Part shown: positions 53,231 through 61,547 of the stretch, piece after piece
How positions within the stretch are numbered: the stretch's first letter is position 1
How the letters are laid out: each line of letters opens with the position of its first letter
NCBI GenBank assembly: GCA_029259535.1
Contig: JAPHEF010000001.1
Location: 62,001-126,000, forward strand
Source: Alkanophaga liquidiphilum
GTDB taxonomy: Archaea > Halobacteriota > Syntropharchaeia > Alkanophagales > B39-G2
Length of the DNA: 64,000 nt
Direction: 5' to 3'
Made by a program: the position numbers and the translations under genes
The notes under the pieces: generated by a model
What the model saw: the letters and a program-made list of their open reading frames with translations, nothing else
What the model was told of the DNA's origin: nothing
Database searches by the model: none

Positions 53231-53569
53231 GCCGCAGTTATATAACCCAGCTCTCGAAATATGCTCACGGACGCACCCCCATGACCAAAGATAGAACGGA
53301 TGCGCCGCAGGCTCGTAGCATGCCTCATCTCCCTACTTTCCATATTCGTGCCCCTCCATGTCTCGACGACTCCCACCTCTGCCAGCCGACTCATCTCCCT
53401 ACTTTCCATATTCGTGCCCCTCTTCTTTTTTCGGGTCTGGTGCGCAAATCCCCCCTCTATTATTTTTTCCCAACACATGCTCTTTACGTTTACAGTCCGA
53501 CGGAGTGGGTCGGTTTGCGGCTGAAGTTCTCGTTCCTATGTGCAGCTGTCACAATGCCCCTCTGGATAT
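53231..53569. other. Non-coding, rearranged stretch between tatC and tatA remnants
   Basis: No convincing gene is present on either strand. The only structure seen is the duplicated unit B (53324-53422). AT-rich sequence near 53240 (TTATATAACC) could be an old promoter. Confidence 0.6.
53324..53422. repeat. Orphan repeat-spacer-repeat unit B (33-33-33)
   Basis: A 33-nt sequence beginning CTCATCTCCCTAC and ending TTCGTGCCCCTC occurs twice without mismatch, at 53324-53356 and 53390-53422, around a 33-nt unique insert. The period is 66, the same as unit A, although the repeated sequence is different. No further copies were noticed in the window, apart from a 13-nt match (CCCTACTTTCCAT) near the cas10d promoter. 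Confidence 0.85.
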
Positions 53570-53885
53570 ATGAAACTGCTTATCACTATCGTGGCGTTCC
53601 TGCTGTTCGGCGCCTCGAAGGTGCCGGAGCTGGCACGGGCGCTCGGTAAGCAATGGAGAGCTCAAGAAGACGCAAAAGGAGGCTGAACTCGACCTCAAAA
53701 GGGTTCGAAGCAGGAGCTGGTTGCAAAGGGCTTTGAGAAGAGCGGTGGCGAGCTGAACCTCGTAGAAATTGCAAAGAAGCTGCGGCTGTGGGACTGCTGA
53801 GAACATGCCAAGTCCGGCTGAACCTCGTAGAAATTGCAAAGAAGCTGGGCATTGCGTAACGTCGCATCAGCGCAGCAATCGCTTA
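53570..53885 (+). pseudogene. tatA: Decayed TatA with duplicated internal segment
   Basis: The ATG at 53570 opens KLLITIVAFLLFGASKVPEL, the TatA membrane helix plus the FGxxKxPEL hinge. A 1-bp loss near 53653 shifts the frame. The amphipathic helix continues in another frame (GELKKTQKEAELDLK), as does a C-terminal KSGGELNLVEIAKKL. The coding for LNLVEIAKKL is present twice (53752-53782 and 53817-53847) because of a 65-bp duplication-plus-insert, and premature stops follow. With the tatC fragment nearby on the other strand, this looks like a lost Tat locus. Confidence 0.75.
53752..53847. repeat. Orphan repeat-spacer-repeat unit C inside tatA (31-34-31)
   Basis: A 31-nt sequence (starting GCTGAACCTCG, ending CAAAGAAGCTG) at 53752-53782 recurs exactly at 53817-53847. 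Between the copies lie 34 nt (starting CGGCTGTGGG) that do not resemble TatA coding. Because the sequence is a recognisable part of tatA, the direction of change is clear: a 34-nt segment was inserted and 31 bp of target were duplicated. Confidence 0.85.
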
Positions 53886-53901
53886 AGAAGAAGTTGAGAG
53901 C

Positions 53902-54360
53902 ATGAAGTTAAGGATTTTTCTCTGCACTTGTTACCGCACTTTGGGCGTCATCCATAAGGATGTCAAGCGAGACTTGGCTGAGGCTGAAGGCGTCGAGATT
54001 ATCGAAGTTCACGATGCTCTTTGCCTTGAGGACGGTCTCGACACCAGTCTCGGCGACATTAAACGCTTCGAGCTCGACGCTGTTATAATCGGCGCCTGCA
54101 CGGAAAAACGTCGCTCCTTCGAACTTGCAACGCACGGGATTAGCACCTGCCTTGTGAACCTCAGAGAGCACTGTGGTTGGGTTCATGATAAAAAGGAGGC
54201 TACTGAAAAGGCAAAAAGTATGCTCAAGGCTGCAGTCATCCAGTCACAATGCAGCTCTCTGCCAGAGACTCTTATCCCGGACGTAGGAGAGGACGTGCTG
54301 GTCATCAGCGACGAGGAGGTAGCAAGAATCAAAGCTCGCAAACGTCCACCTCGTGACTAA
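53902..54360 (+). CDS. Stand-alone HdrA N-terminal-domain-like protein
   Basis: This 152-residue protein aligns with the first ~140 residues of heterodisulfide reductase subunit HdrA. KLRIFLCTCYRTLGVIHKDV corresponds to the FVCHCG strand and ELDAVIIGACTEKRRSF to VVVAACTPRxHE. NLREHCGWVHDKKEATEKAK corresponds to the ANIREQCSWVH...EATEKAK signature. The FAD-binding and ferredoxin domains are absent, and the residues equivalent to CSxPG are changed (ALCLEDGLD). It is either a genuine small electron-transfer accessory or a leftover of a larger gene; the reading frame is intact. Confidence 0.65.
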   Translation: MKLRIFLCTCYRTLGVIHKDVKRDLAEAEGVEIIEVHDALCLEDGLDTSLGDIKRFELDAVIIGACTEKRRSFELATHGISTCLVNLREHCGWVHDKKEATEKAKSMLKAAVIQSQCSSLPETLIPDVGEDVLVISDEEVARIKARKRPPRD

Positions 54361-54362
54361 AA

Positions 54363-54636
54363 CTTCCAGGATGGAATGATTCTATCAAAATACACGTAGG
54401 AGAGGTTAAGAAAGTAAAAGGAGGCATAGGGAACTTCCAAGTAGAGATCAAAAAGCCTATAAGTTTAGAGCGGTGCATCTCCTGCGGGAAGACGTTCGCA
54501 ACGAAAGCCGCCATCCAGAAAATAGCGGAGGCGACAGGCTGGCGACGACGAGCATCTTAACGCCGAAACCCGCTTAGAGCTTCTGAAATACTGCCAGGGG
54601 TGTAGGCCGCTGGTTGCATTAACGCGCTTACATTAA
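54363..54636 (+). pseudogene. Frameshifted small Fe-S (CxxC...CxxC) protein
   Basis: Immediately after the HdrA-like stop, one frame reads VGEVKKVKGGIGNFQVEIKK then LERCISCGKTFATKAAIQKI. After a frameshift near 54540 a second frame gives NAETRLELLKYCQGCRPLVA and ends at 54636. The CxxCGxxFAT...YCxxCR layout is that of ferredoxin-like accessory proteins linked to hydrogenases and heterodisulfide reductases. There is no start codon in the first frame. A further short CPNCKRKYSAQS fragment (about 54650-54690) may belong to it. Confidence 0.5.
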
Positions 54637-54687
54637 CCCCCTCTCACACAAATGCCCAAACTGCAAGAGGAAATACTCCGCACAGAG

Positions 54688-55413
54688 TTAATGTTCCGAA
54701 GCGTTGGGCTCGCTACTCAGGCACCAAATTGCTTTTCTCAGAACGCCTCTCAAGGCTCTAAGCTCCCGGCTTGTAACGGCTGCCCTGCCAAGTATTCTTT
54801 TCACTATTAAGAGCGTTCTCTCCTTTTTGTGCTCCGCATACTGAATACTGTCGAGGAAATGCAGGAAATGCTCGTAAAATTGCGCTCTTTCTTCAAAGCT
54901 CGCAGGCCTCCTCCGCATCACTCTTTCCATTTTCCTTTGACTTTTTGCAGCTAAGCTCAACTCGTAGAGTATTACCGCGGCGGCGTGCGAGACGTTCATC
55001 ACAGAATACCTTTTATCTGTAGGAATATGCACGACAACATCGCACAGCTTTAACTCCTCGTTGAGAAGCCCTATATCCTCTCTGCCAAATATTATGGATA
55101 CTTTGCCAACGCAGACATTTTTCAATTCCTTAGGCGTCAGGAAATTTCTTAGGTGCCTTCTTTCTGTTGTTGCGAGCTTTGCAGTAGTGCCAACGGCGAC
55201 GTCAGATCCGCTTAAAGCCTCTTCCAAGGTAGAAGCGATGTCGCAACGCTCAAGGACGTCGGCGGCGTGCGAGGCGACGACGAAGGCTTTTCTACCGAGC
55301 TTCCGCGGGCGCACAAGGTAAAGCTCCGAGAAGCCAAAGTTCTTCATGACCCTCGCAACAGCCCCTATGTTCTCTTCGCGCTTCGGCTCGACTAAAATTA
55401 CCCTGACACTCAT
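54688..55413 (-). CDS. trmJ: TrmJ-type tRNA (Nm32) 2'-O-methyltransferase
   Basis: This 241-residue SPOUT-class methyltransferase starts SVRVILVEPKREENIGAVAR and contains the knot motifs IIFGREDIGLLNEELKLCD, HIPTDKRYSVMNVSHAAAVI and LYELSL. The family methylates the ribose of nucleotide 32 in tRNA. The C-terminal ~70 residues form a helical extension. ATG 55413 gives the family N-terminus, and an upstream ATG at 55455 adds an unconserved stretch. It is not part of the CRISPR island functionally. Confidence 0.9.
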   Translation of the reverse strand: MSVRVILVEPKREENIGAVARVMKNFGFSELYLVRPRKLGRKAFVVASHAADVLERCDIASTLEEALSGSDVAVGTTAKLATTERRHLRNFLTPKELKNVCVGKVSIIFGREDIGLLNEELKLCDVVVHIPTDKRYSVMNVSHAAAVILYELSLAAKSQRKMERVMRRRPASFEERAQFYEHFLHFLDSIQYAEHKKERTLLIVKRILGRAAVTSRELRALRGVLRKAIWCLSSEPNASEH

Positions 55414-55575
55414 AATTATAGGTGGGGTGGGCTTTAGCTTTATTTTCGCTTGCAACTCCCCAGACAGCCTTGAACATGAATGTCGCTATTGGAAACATTG
55501 GAAAGTCGAGATTCTAAAATGCTATTTTCTGAAAATGATAATACCCCAGTAAGAATTCAAGTTGATAGAGACAGA

Positions 55576-55587
55576 TTTATATATAAA
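55576..55587 (+). promoter_or_regulatory. TATA box of the C2H2 protein gene
   Basis: TTTATATATAAA lies 20-31 bp before the ATG at 55607. It supports that start and a nearly leaderless transcript. The longer frame from 55562 would contain the promoter. Confidence 0.7.
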
Positions 55588-55606
55588 GGCAATAGTAGAT
55601 AAAAAC

Positions 55607-55897
55607 ATGGAAGCAAAACAAGAGGTAAAGAGGTATAAGTGCAAGTATTGTGGGGAGGAGTTCGACAAACCAGTGCGGCTTGCCCAGCACATAAGAGTGA
55701 AGCACAAGAGAGCGAAGAAACGGGAAAAAGAAAAAATAAAACGGGAAACTGCGTCAGAACGGATTAATAGAGTCATTGAAGCGGTAGGCATCCTCAAGGG
55801 ATTGCAAGTATCCCCGAATCTCAGTGAAGGAGAGAAGAAAATTCTGGATGATGTTCTGAAGAGATTTGAAGATTTCATAGCAAGCATGCAAAAATAA
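55607..55897 (+). CDS. Small C2H2 zinc-finger protein
   Basis: This 96-residue protein has one classical C2H2 finger, YKCKYCGEEFDKPVRLAQHI then RVKH, followed by a long basic segment (KRAKKREKEKIKRETASERI) and a C-terminal helix. Single C2H2 fingers of this kind are frequent in archaeal viruses, plasmids and integrated elements, where they act as DNA-binding regulators. It stands alone between trmJ and array 2. The following 55898-56088 is AT-rich and holds no gene. Confidence 0.75.
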   Translation: MEAKQEVKRYKCKYCGEEFDKPVRLAQHIRVKHKRAKKREKEKIKRETASERINRVIEAVGILKGLQVSPNLSEGEKKILDDVLKRFEDFIASMQK

Positions 55898-56088
55898 CAG
55901 GAATATCGAAACACGCTGTTTGCGAGCGCCATACGATTTCAAAGCCAAATTCATGAGGACGGACGGCGTAAAAAAGCAGATGGAGGTACCTATCGGTTGC
56001 CCTCCCCCACCACAATCCCAGCAGTAATTTCTATAATTTTTTCTCTCAATTTTCCCCTTTAATTATTTTGACATCTTGTTTTTTCACT

Positions 56089-56562
56089 TTTCCTCTACAT
56101 CCTGAGAACGAAAGCGGCGATGAGGAAGGAGGTCTTAGGAATAGAGAGAAGCTCCATTGAAAGTATTCTCTAATCCTATACAAAGCGATTATTTTCAAAA
56201 ATTAATTGCTTGAAATCTGCAAATTTACGAGATATCTGCGGAGATGGCATCTGGGATCGTAGCGGTGGTAACACAATTATTCCTAAAGGTGTGAAGAAGT
56301 TCGGGGAAAATACACGAAGAGGAAAGGAGGGCGTCGCCACGTCGGCGCTCCCCGAAAATATGGTTTCTATCTCTAAAAAACTGCACGAGAGCCCTGTAAA
56401 CCTGAAAAAATTCCCACATGGCGAGTCTGGATTCTTTATATATGGGGACGAGAATCACTGATCCGAGATAGTAAGTTTTATATGGGGCCGCCTCATGACT
56501 TTAAACAGAGCGCAGGCAAAAGAAACTTGCCTGAGAAAATCAGACCAAGGTGGGATTGAAAT
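56089..56562 (+). repeat. Inverted leader duplication, copy 2 (cas2 tail, leader, first repeat)
   Basis: This is the mirror copy of 38584-39055. It starts abruptly with the last ~80 bp of cas2 (56089-56172, encoding the RTKAAMRKEVLGIERSS end), then the leader and first repeat. No cas2 start exists here, so this is a partial duplicate and the cas2 fragment is non-functional. Confidence 0.9.
56173..56532 (+). promoter_or_regulatory. Leader of CRISPR array 2
   Basis: The sequence is practically identical to the array 1 leader in inverted orientation. TATA-like TTTTATATGG (56476-56485) lies 48 bp before the first repeat, and a second TTTATATATGGGG occurs about 40 bp further upstream. The dyad CAGGCAA-N7-TTGCCTG ends on the first base of the repeat. 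It drives rightward transcription. Confidence 0.8.
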
Positions 56563-59500
56563 TTTTCACCATGAATGCGTTCTTTACCGCCATAACTCAG
56601 AGAAAATCAGACCAAGGTGGGATTGAAATTTATTGAGAAAGCGCCCTGTTTCCCTCCAACTCCACGAGAAAATCAGACCAAGGTGGGATTGAAATTTTCT
56701 TCAAAGCATAAGTCGCCGCTTGTTACCGTGAGAGAAAATCAGACCAAGGTGGGATTGAAATACGACGGCGCCGTTTTGAGAGTGCTTAATCAGTTAGTGA
56801 GAAAATCAGACCAAGGTGGGATTGAAATCATCATATACAATTTTCATTTTTGCCACCACCTCTCGGAGAGAAAATCAGACCAAGGTGGGATTGAAATTAA
56901 CATGAAACGGATTGGGACGTTTGGCGCAGTAGGAGAAAATCAGACCAAGGTGGGATTGAAATTATCCTTATCCATCCACACCACCATACCCTTTCATTGA
57001 GAAAATCAGACCAAGGTGGGATTGAAATCTCTGCTGCATTGATGCGTCCTCCCAATGTGGATGCTGAGCGAGAAAATCAGACCAAGGTGGGATTGAAATG
57101 CGCTCCCAGAAAGTGGGCTTTAAATAGGATGCCACGGAGAAAATCAGACCAAGGTGGGATTGAAATTTCTTATCCTCGTCAAAGAGCACCTCTCTCCCTC
57201 TGAGAAAATCAGACCAAGGTGGGATTGAAATCTATCTGCTTCTCGTCTATCGGTTCGCCGTCATCGTGAGAGAAAATCAGACCAAGGTGGGATTGAAATA
57301 CGCTTGCACAAACCACCACCTCCTTCTGACCTCTCGGAGAAAATCAGACCAAGGTGGGATTGAAATATGGCTCGTCTATACCCTTTACTATCGACGCCCC
57401 TAGAGAAAATCAGACCAAGGTGGGATTGAAATGATTAGCATCGATTTTCTGAGCCACTGTTGATGCCGAGAAAATCAGACCAAGGTGGGATTGAAATCGT
57501 TTTGGGATGGTCTTTGTGAGGCAGCATAACACATGAGAAAATCAGACCAAGGTGGGATTGAAATACGTGATGATAAAGCGGTATTCCATCTCTGGTGTAA
57601 GAGAAAATCAGACCAAGGTGGGATTGAAATAACCATTCGGATTCCTCCAAGTGGGCAAGTGGCACGGGAGAAAATCAGACCAAGGTGGGATTGAAATAGT
57701 GGCAGCGTATCCCGTGAGATTCCAGGTCAGTTTTTGAGAAAATCAGACCAAGGTGGGATTGAAATCATACATTGCATTTATAGACGAGCCACCGACCACG
57801 CGAGAAAATCAGACCAAGGTGGGATTGAAATCTCGTCGTATTCTGCGTGGCACCAAGGGCACCTTATTTGAGAAAATCAGACCAAGGTGGGATTGAAATT
57901 ACCCATCATGATGGTCTATGTAGAGAATCTCAGCGAGAGAAAATCAGACCAAGGTGGGATTGAAATTTCTCTCCCTGGGACAGGGACAGGTCCACTATCC
58001 CGGAGAAAATCAGACCAAGGTGGGATTGAAATTCGTATCGTCGGCTACTTCGTTTCGACCAGTAATGCAGAGAAAATCAGACCAAGGTGGGATTGAAATG
58101 ACTGCCAGCAGTCCTTCATCTGCCTCGTTCAAGAAGAGAAAATCAGACCAAGGTGGGATTGAAATTCAAGGTGAGTTTCTGGATGTTGCCACCGCTTACG
58201 TGAGAAAATCAGACCAAGGTGGGATTGAAATCTAGTAGCTCCGCCCAAAGATGCACGAATCGTGCAAGAGAAAATCAGACCAAGGTGGGATTGAAATCAC
58301 ATCTTCCCATATCTTCGTTTTGAACACTTGTTCCTGAGAAAATCAGACCAAGGTGGGATTGAAATCATACACAGTGCGGTCAACTAGCAGAATTCTTTGA
58401 GAGAAAATCAGACCAAGGTGGGATTGAAATCGATAGTCGCCCTTCCGCCCATGCATTACGCCTTCGAGTGTTGGAGAAAATCAGACCAAGGTGGGATTGA
58501 AATCAAGACACGATGAAGAGTTTGTTTAAATTGCTGCGACGGAGAAAATCAGACCAAGGTGGGATTGAAATAAAAAATTGCACCAGGCTTAAAATTTCGA
58601 TGCCTATGAGAAAATCAGACCAAGGTGGGATTGAAATTAATCTCGTTGTAAAGCTCATTCAAATAAGCTTCCGAGAAAATCAGACCAAGGTGGGATTGAA
58701 ATTCATTTTTCATGCCTGGTGCAATTTTTCTTGGAGCACGAGAAAATCAGACCAAGGTGGGATTGAAATAAGTTACTATAACCGCTGATGCAAGCTGTGA
58801 AGGGGAGAAAATCAGACCAAGGTGGGATTGAAATTCTTGTTTATTTATTCCTCCTCATAAGCGCAAAGCGCGAGAAAATCAGACCAAGGTGGGATTGAAA
58901 TAGAATCTCTGATGCGGCTATTAGCTCTTCTTTGTAGAGAGAAAATCAGACCAAGGTGGGATTGAAATCTTTGCAGCTCCACTTGCACATTCCATTTGCA
59001 TCTCTGAGAAAATCAGACCAAGGTGGGATTGAAATATCGGGCAGTGGGCTCATGCCTCACATTGACGTGCTCGAGAAAATCAGACCAAGGTGGGATTGAA
59101 ATCGTAGAGGCTCAAATTCATACCTCTCGTGTAACGAAGAGAAAATCAGACCAAGGTGGGATTGAAATTCGCTCGCTCTCAAGAGGATGGTTATTATAGT
59201 TTTGAGAAAATCAGACCAAGGTGGGATTGAAATGACGCCACGTATGAACCCATGGGGGAAATTCATGAGAGAGAAAATCAGACCAAGGTGGGATTGAAAT
59301 ATCACGGGGATTTGTGAGACGGCACTTAGAAACTTCTGCCATGAGAAAATCAGACCAAGGTGGGATTGAAATCTCGATGCAATAAAGAGGATTGAGTTTA
59401 AAGAGAGAAAATCAGACCAAGGTGGGATTGAAATACCCTCACCACTTCAAGCTAAGACCATCGAAGACAATAACATCAGTTTTCTCGTTGGGTGGGATTG

Positions 59501-59906
59501 AAATACCCTCACCACTTCAAGCTCGGCGTTCTTCCCTGCGTCGGAGAAAATCAGACCAAGGTGGGATTGAAATCTTCGGTCTGCCTATCTGCTTGCCTTC
59601 GAGGAGCGCGAGAAAATCAGACCAAGGTGGGATTGAAATAGGGAGCCGAGAGCGCCCAGAGCAATGCTTATTGTTGGAGAAAATCAGACCAAGGTGGGAT
59701 TGAAATTATATCTGTGAATCAATAAGCCTAAGACCTGGCCCAGAGAAAATCAGACCAAGGTGGGATTGAAATGATTTAGCCGCCCTCTCTGCTATCAACA
59801 AGTCTTTCGAGAGAAAATCAGACCAAGGTGGGATTGAAATGATGGTGGAACGGGAGATAGATGCGGGTAATTGGAGGAGAAAATCAGACCAAGGTGGGAT
59901 TGAAAG
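56533..59906 (+). CRISPR. CRISPR array 2, 50 intact repeats and one broken repeat
   Basis: The repeat is the same 30-nt sequence as array 1, here on the plus strand (begins GAGAAAATC, ends GGATTGAAAT), with spacers of about 34-38 nt. The leader is on the left. The last repeat (59877-59906) ends in G instead of T, the usual sign of the leader-distal end. One unit at 59475-59504 keeps only the last ~14 nt of the repeat and is part of an off-register duplication. Transcripts would be processed by the single Cas6. Confidence 0.99.
59421..59523 (+). repeat. Off-register duplication within array 2 (33-37-33)
   Basis: The 33 nt at 59421-59453, consisting of the last 14 nt of one repeat plus the first 19 nt of its spacer, are repeated exactly at 59491-59523. 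The 37 nt between them (starting AAGACCATCG, ending TTCTCGTTG) do not match the repeat. The result is a broken repeat and a partly duplicated spacer. The layout equals a spacer insertion whose target window was shifted by about half a repeat-spacer unit. Confidence 0.85.
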
Positions 59907-60051
59907 TAAAAAATTCTGCCAAAAGCACTATTACGGCTTTATTCGCATTGCCACTCACCGGCGGGGCGGCTACATAAACTTTAAGCCGCCCTGCTTCTTT
60001 TAAAACTTTGTTTTCTTTCGCATTCGGGACTACTCTCACCACCAGCCTCAT
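59884..60051 (-). pseudogene. DUF167 (YggU-type) gene truncated by array 2
   Basis: The ATG at 60051, overlapping the end of the acyl-CoA synthetase gene, starts RLVVRVVPNAKENKVLKEAG then RLKVYVAAPPVSGNANKAVI and VLLAEFF. This is the first ~48 residues of a DUF167 protein including the PPxxGxANxA motif. It then runs directly into the terminal CRISPR repeat and ends at an in-repeat TGA. About 30 C-terminal residues are missing. The truncation point coincides with the array boundary. Confidence 0.8.
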
Positions 60052-61541
60052 TTCCCGCGGAATTGTCTTTGCTTCTGCTCAATAAATTGTTTATACGCCC
60101 AAAGCGCCCAGAGCGCCCGTGCGGCTCTGTCGGGAGAGTCGTAAACGGGGACGCCGCTGTTCTGGAAAGCTTTTACGGAGTTGCCGCCACGCTCGCCACA
60201 AATCATGCAGCCGATGATCGGCTTCTTGTAGCGCTCACGCAGTCCGAGGAGCGCCTTTCCTATGTGGGATTCGAAACCGATGGTGATGGCTTTCAGCTTC
60301 TCACCCACACTCTTCAGCTCAGGCGGCAGATTCTCGCCGACGTCCACGCCTTCGAGGACGCCCACGCCGATGACGAGCAGCATGTCTATGTAATCCTCTC
60401 TCAGAAGTAATTCAGCGCACTTCGGCGGCACCCGCAGGTCGGCGAAGCCGTCGGTCATGTCCACGGGGTTGCGGTGCGACCAATACGGCGGGAGCATTTC
60501 GTTGAGCGTCTCGACGAGCTCCTTACTTATCTGCGGGACGTTCAAGCCGAGCCGCTCAAGCTCGTCGGCAGCCATGACGCCGCCTCCGCCTCCAAAGGTC
60601 AAAATCCCAACGTTCCCGCCTTTGGGCAGTGGCTGCGTCACGAGCGCAGCGGTGGCATCCACCAAGTCGTTGATGTTGCGCACCTGCAGCACACCCGCTT
60701 GTTTCAACGCCGCTTCATAAACACGCTCGTCGCCGGCGAGGGCGCCGACGTGGCTTGACGCTGCCTGCTTCCCAGCTTCTGACGTGCCTGCCTTGTAAAA
60801 GATAATTGGTTTCCTCTGAGAAATTTCGGCGGCGACCTCTACGAACTTCCTGCCGTCCTTTAACCCCTCAAAATAGCACGCAATCACTTTTGTGGAGGGG
60901 TCTTCGCCGTAGTATTCGAGGATTTCGTGTGGCTGGACGTCGGCGGTGTCGCCTAGATTTATGCATTTTGAAAAGCCGACGATTGGCGCATATTTCTTTG
61001 AGAGGTTAAGCATAGTGACGCCGGGCGTGCCTCCTTGTGTCACGACGCCGACGCTTCCCGGCGTTGGTCTCACAGGGGAGAGCATCGCCGCAAGCTTGGC
61101 TTCCGCCGAGAATAACCCGTTGCAGTTCGGACCGACGATTCTGAGCCCCAAACGCCTCGCAACCCTCACGAGCTCCTTCTGCTTCTTCTTGCCCACTTCG
61201 CCGGTCTCGCCGAAGCCCGAGGTTATGCAGATTACCGCCCGCACGCCGCATTCGCCGCATTCCTTCACAGTTTCAATCAAAACGTGCGACGGCACCGTTA
61301 GAACCGCCAAGTCCACTCTTTTCGGTATTAAGCTCACCTGGGGGTAATTCTCGACGCCGAAGATACGTTCGCCAGCAGCAACGCTCTTATTGCAGACGAA
61401 GACGTCGCCCTCGTAGCCGCCCGATTTTATGTTGATGAGGACGTTCGTGCTGATGGCGCCGACGCTCCTCGAAAAGCCGACGAGCGCCACGCCCTTCGGC
61501 TTGAAAAAGGCGTCAAGCTCCCCTTTTAAGCTACTTTTCAT
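60048..61541 (-). CDS. ADP-forming acyl-CoA synthetase, alpha subunit, second copy
   Basis: This 497-residue paralog of the gene at 2932-4314 has the same architecture: CoA-binding Rossmann domain (AFFKPKGVALVGFSRSVGAI), ligase domains (GLRIVGPNCNGLFSAEAKLA) and the catalytic histidine in SSHVGALAGDERVYEAA (H264). The ATP-grasp beta part is absent. The protein has an extra N-terminal helix and a basic C-terminal tail. It overlaps the truncated DUF167 gene by 4 bp and follows the APS-kinase-like gene by 6 bp, so the three were probably one operon. Confidence 0.85.
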   Translation of the reverse strand: MKSSLKGELDAFFKPKGVALVGFSRSVGAISTNVLINIKSGGYEGDVFVCNKSVAAGERIFGVENYPQVSLIPKRVDLAVLTVPSHVLIETVKECGECGVRAVICITSGFGETGEVGKKKQKELVRVARRLGLRIVGPNCNGLFSAEAKLAAMLSPVRPTPGSVGVVTQGGTPGVTMLNLSKKYAPIVGFSKCINLGDTADVQPHEILEYYGEDPSTKVIACYFEGLKDGRKFVEVAAEISQRKPIIFYKAGTSEAGKQAASSHVGALAGDERVYEAALKQAGVLQVRNINDLVDATAALVTQPLPKGGNVGILTFGGGGGVMAADELERLGLNVPQISKELVETLNEMLPPYWSHRNPVDMTDGFADLRVPPKCAELLLREDYIDMLLVIGVGVLEGVDVGENLPPELKSVGEKLKAITIGFESHIGKALLGLRERYKKPIIGCMICGERGGNSVKAFQNSGVPVYDSPDRAARALWALWAYKQFIEQKQRQFRGK

Positions 61542-61547
61542 CTTAAA

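Noticed and set aside
52855..53478. 207-codon minus-strand ORF spanning the tatC remnant and both orphan repeat units
   Set aside because: Its translation contains the direct repeats as peptide duplications (NMESREM, KKKLMIILS) and no domain, whereas the tatC frame gives a clear family match.
56617..59703. Several ORFs across array 2
   Set aside because: They are the same repeat-derived translation artefacts as in array 1.
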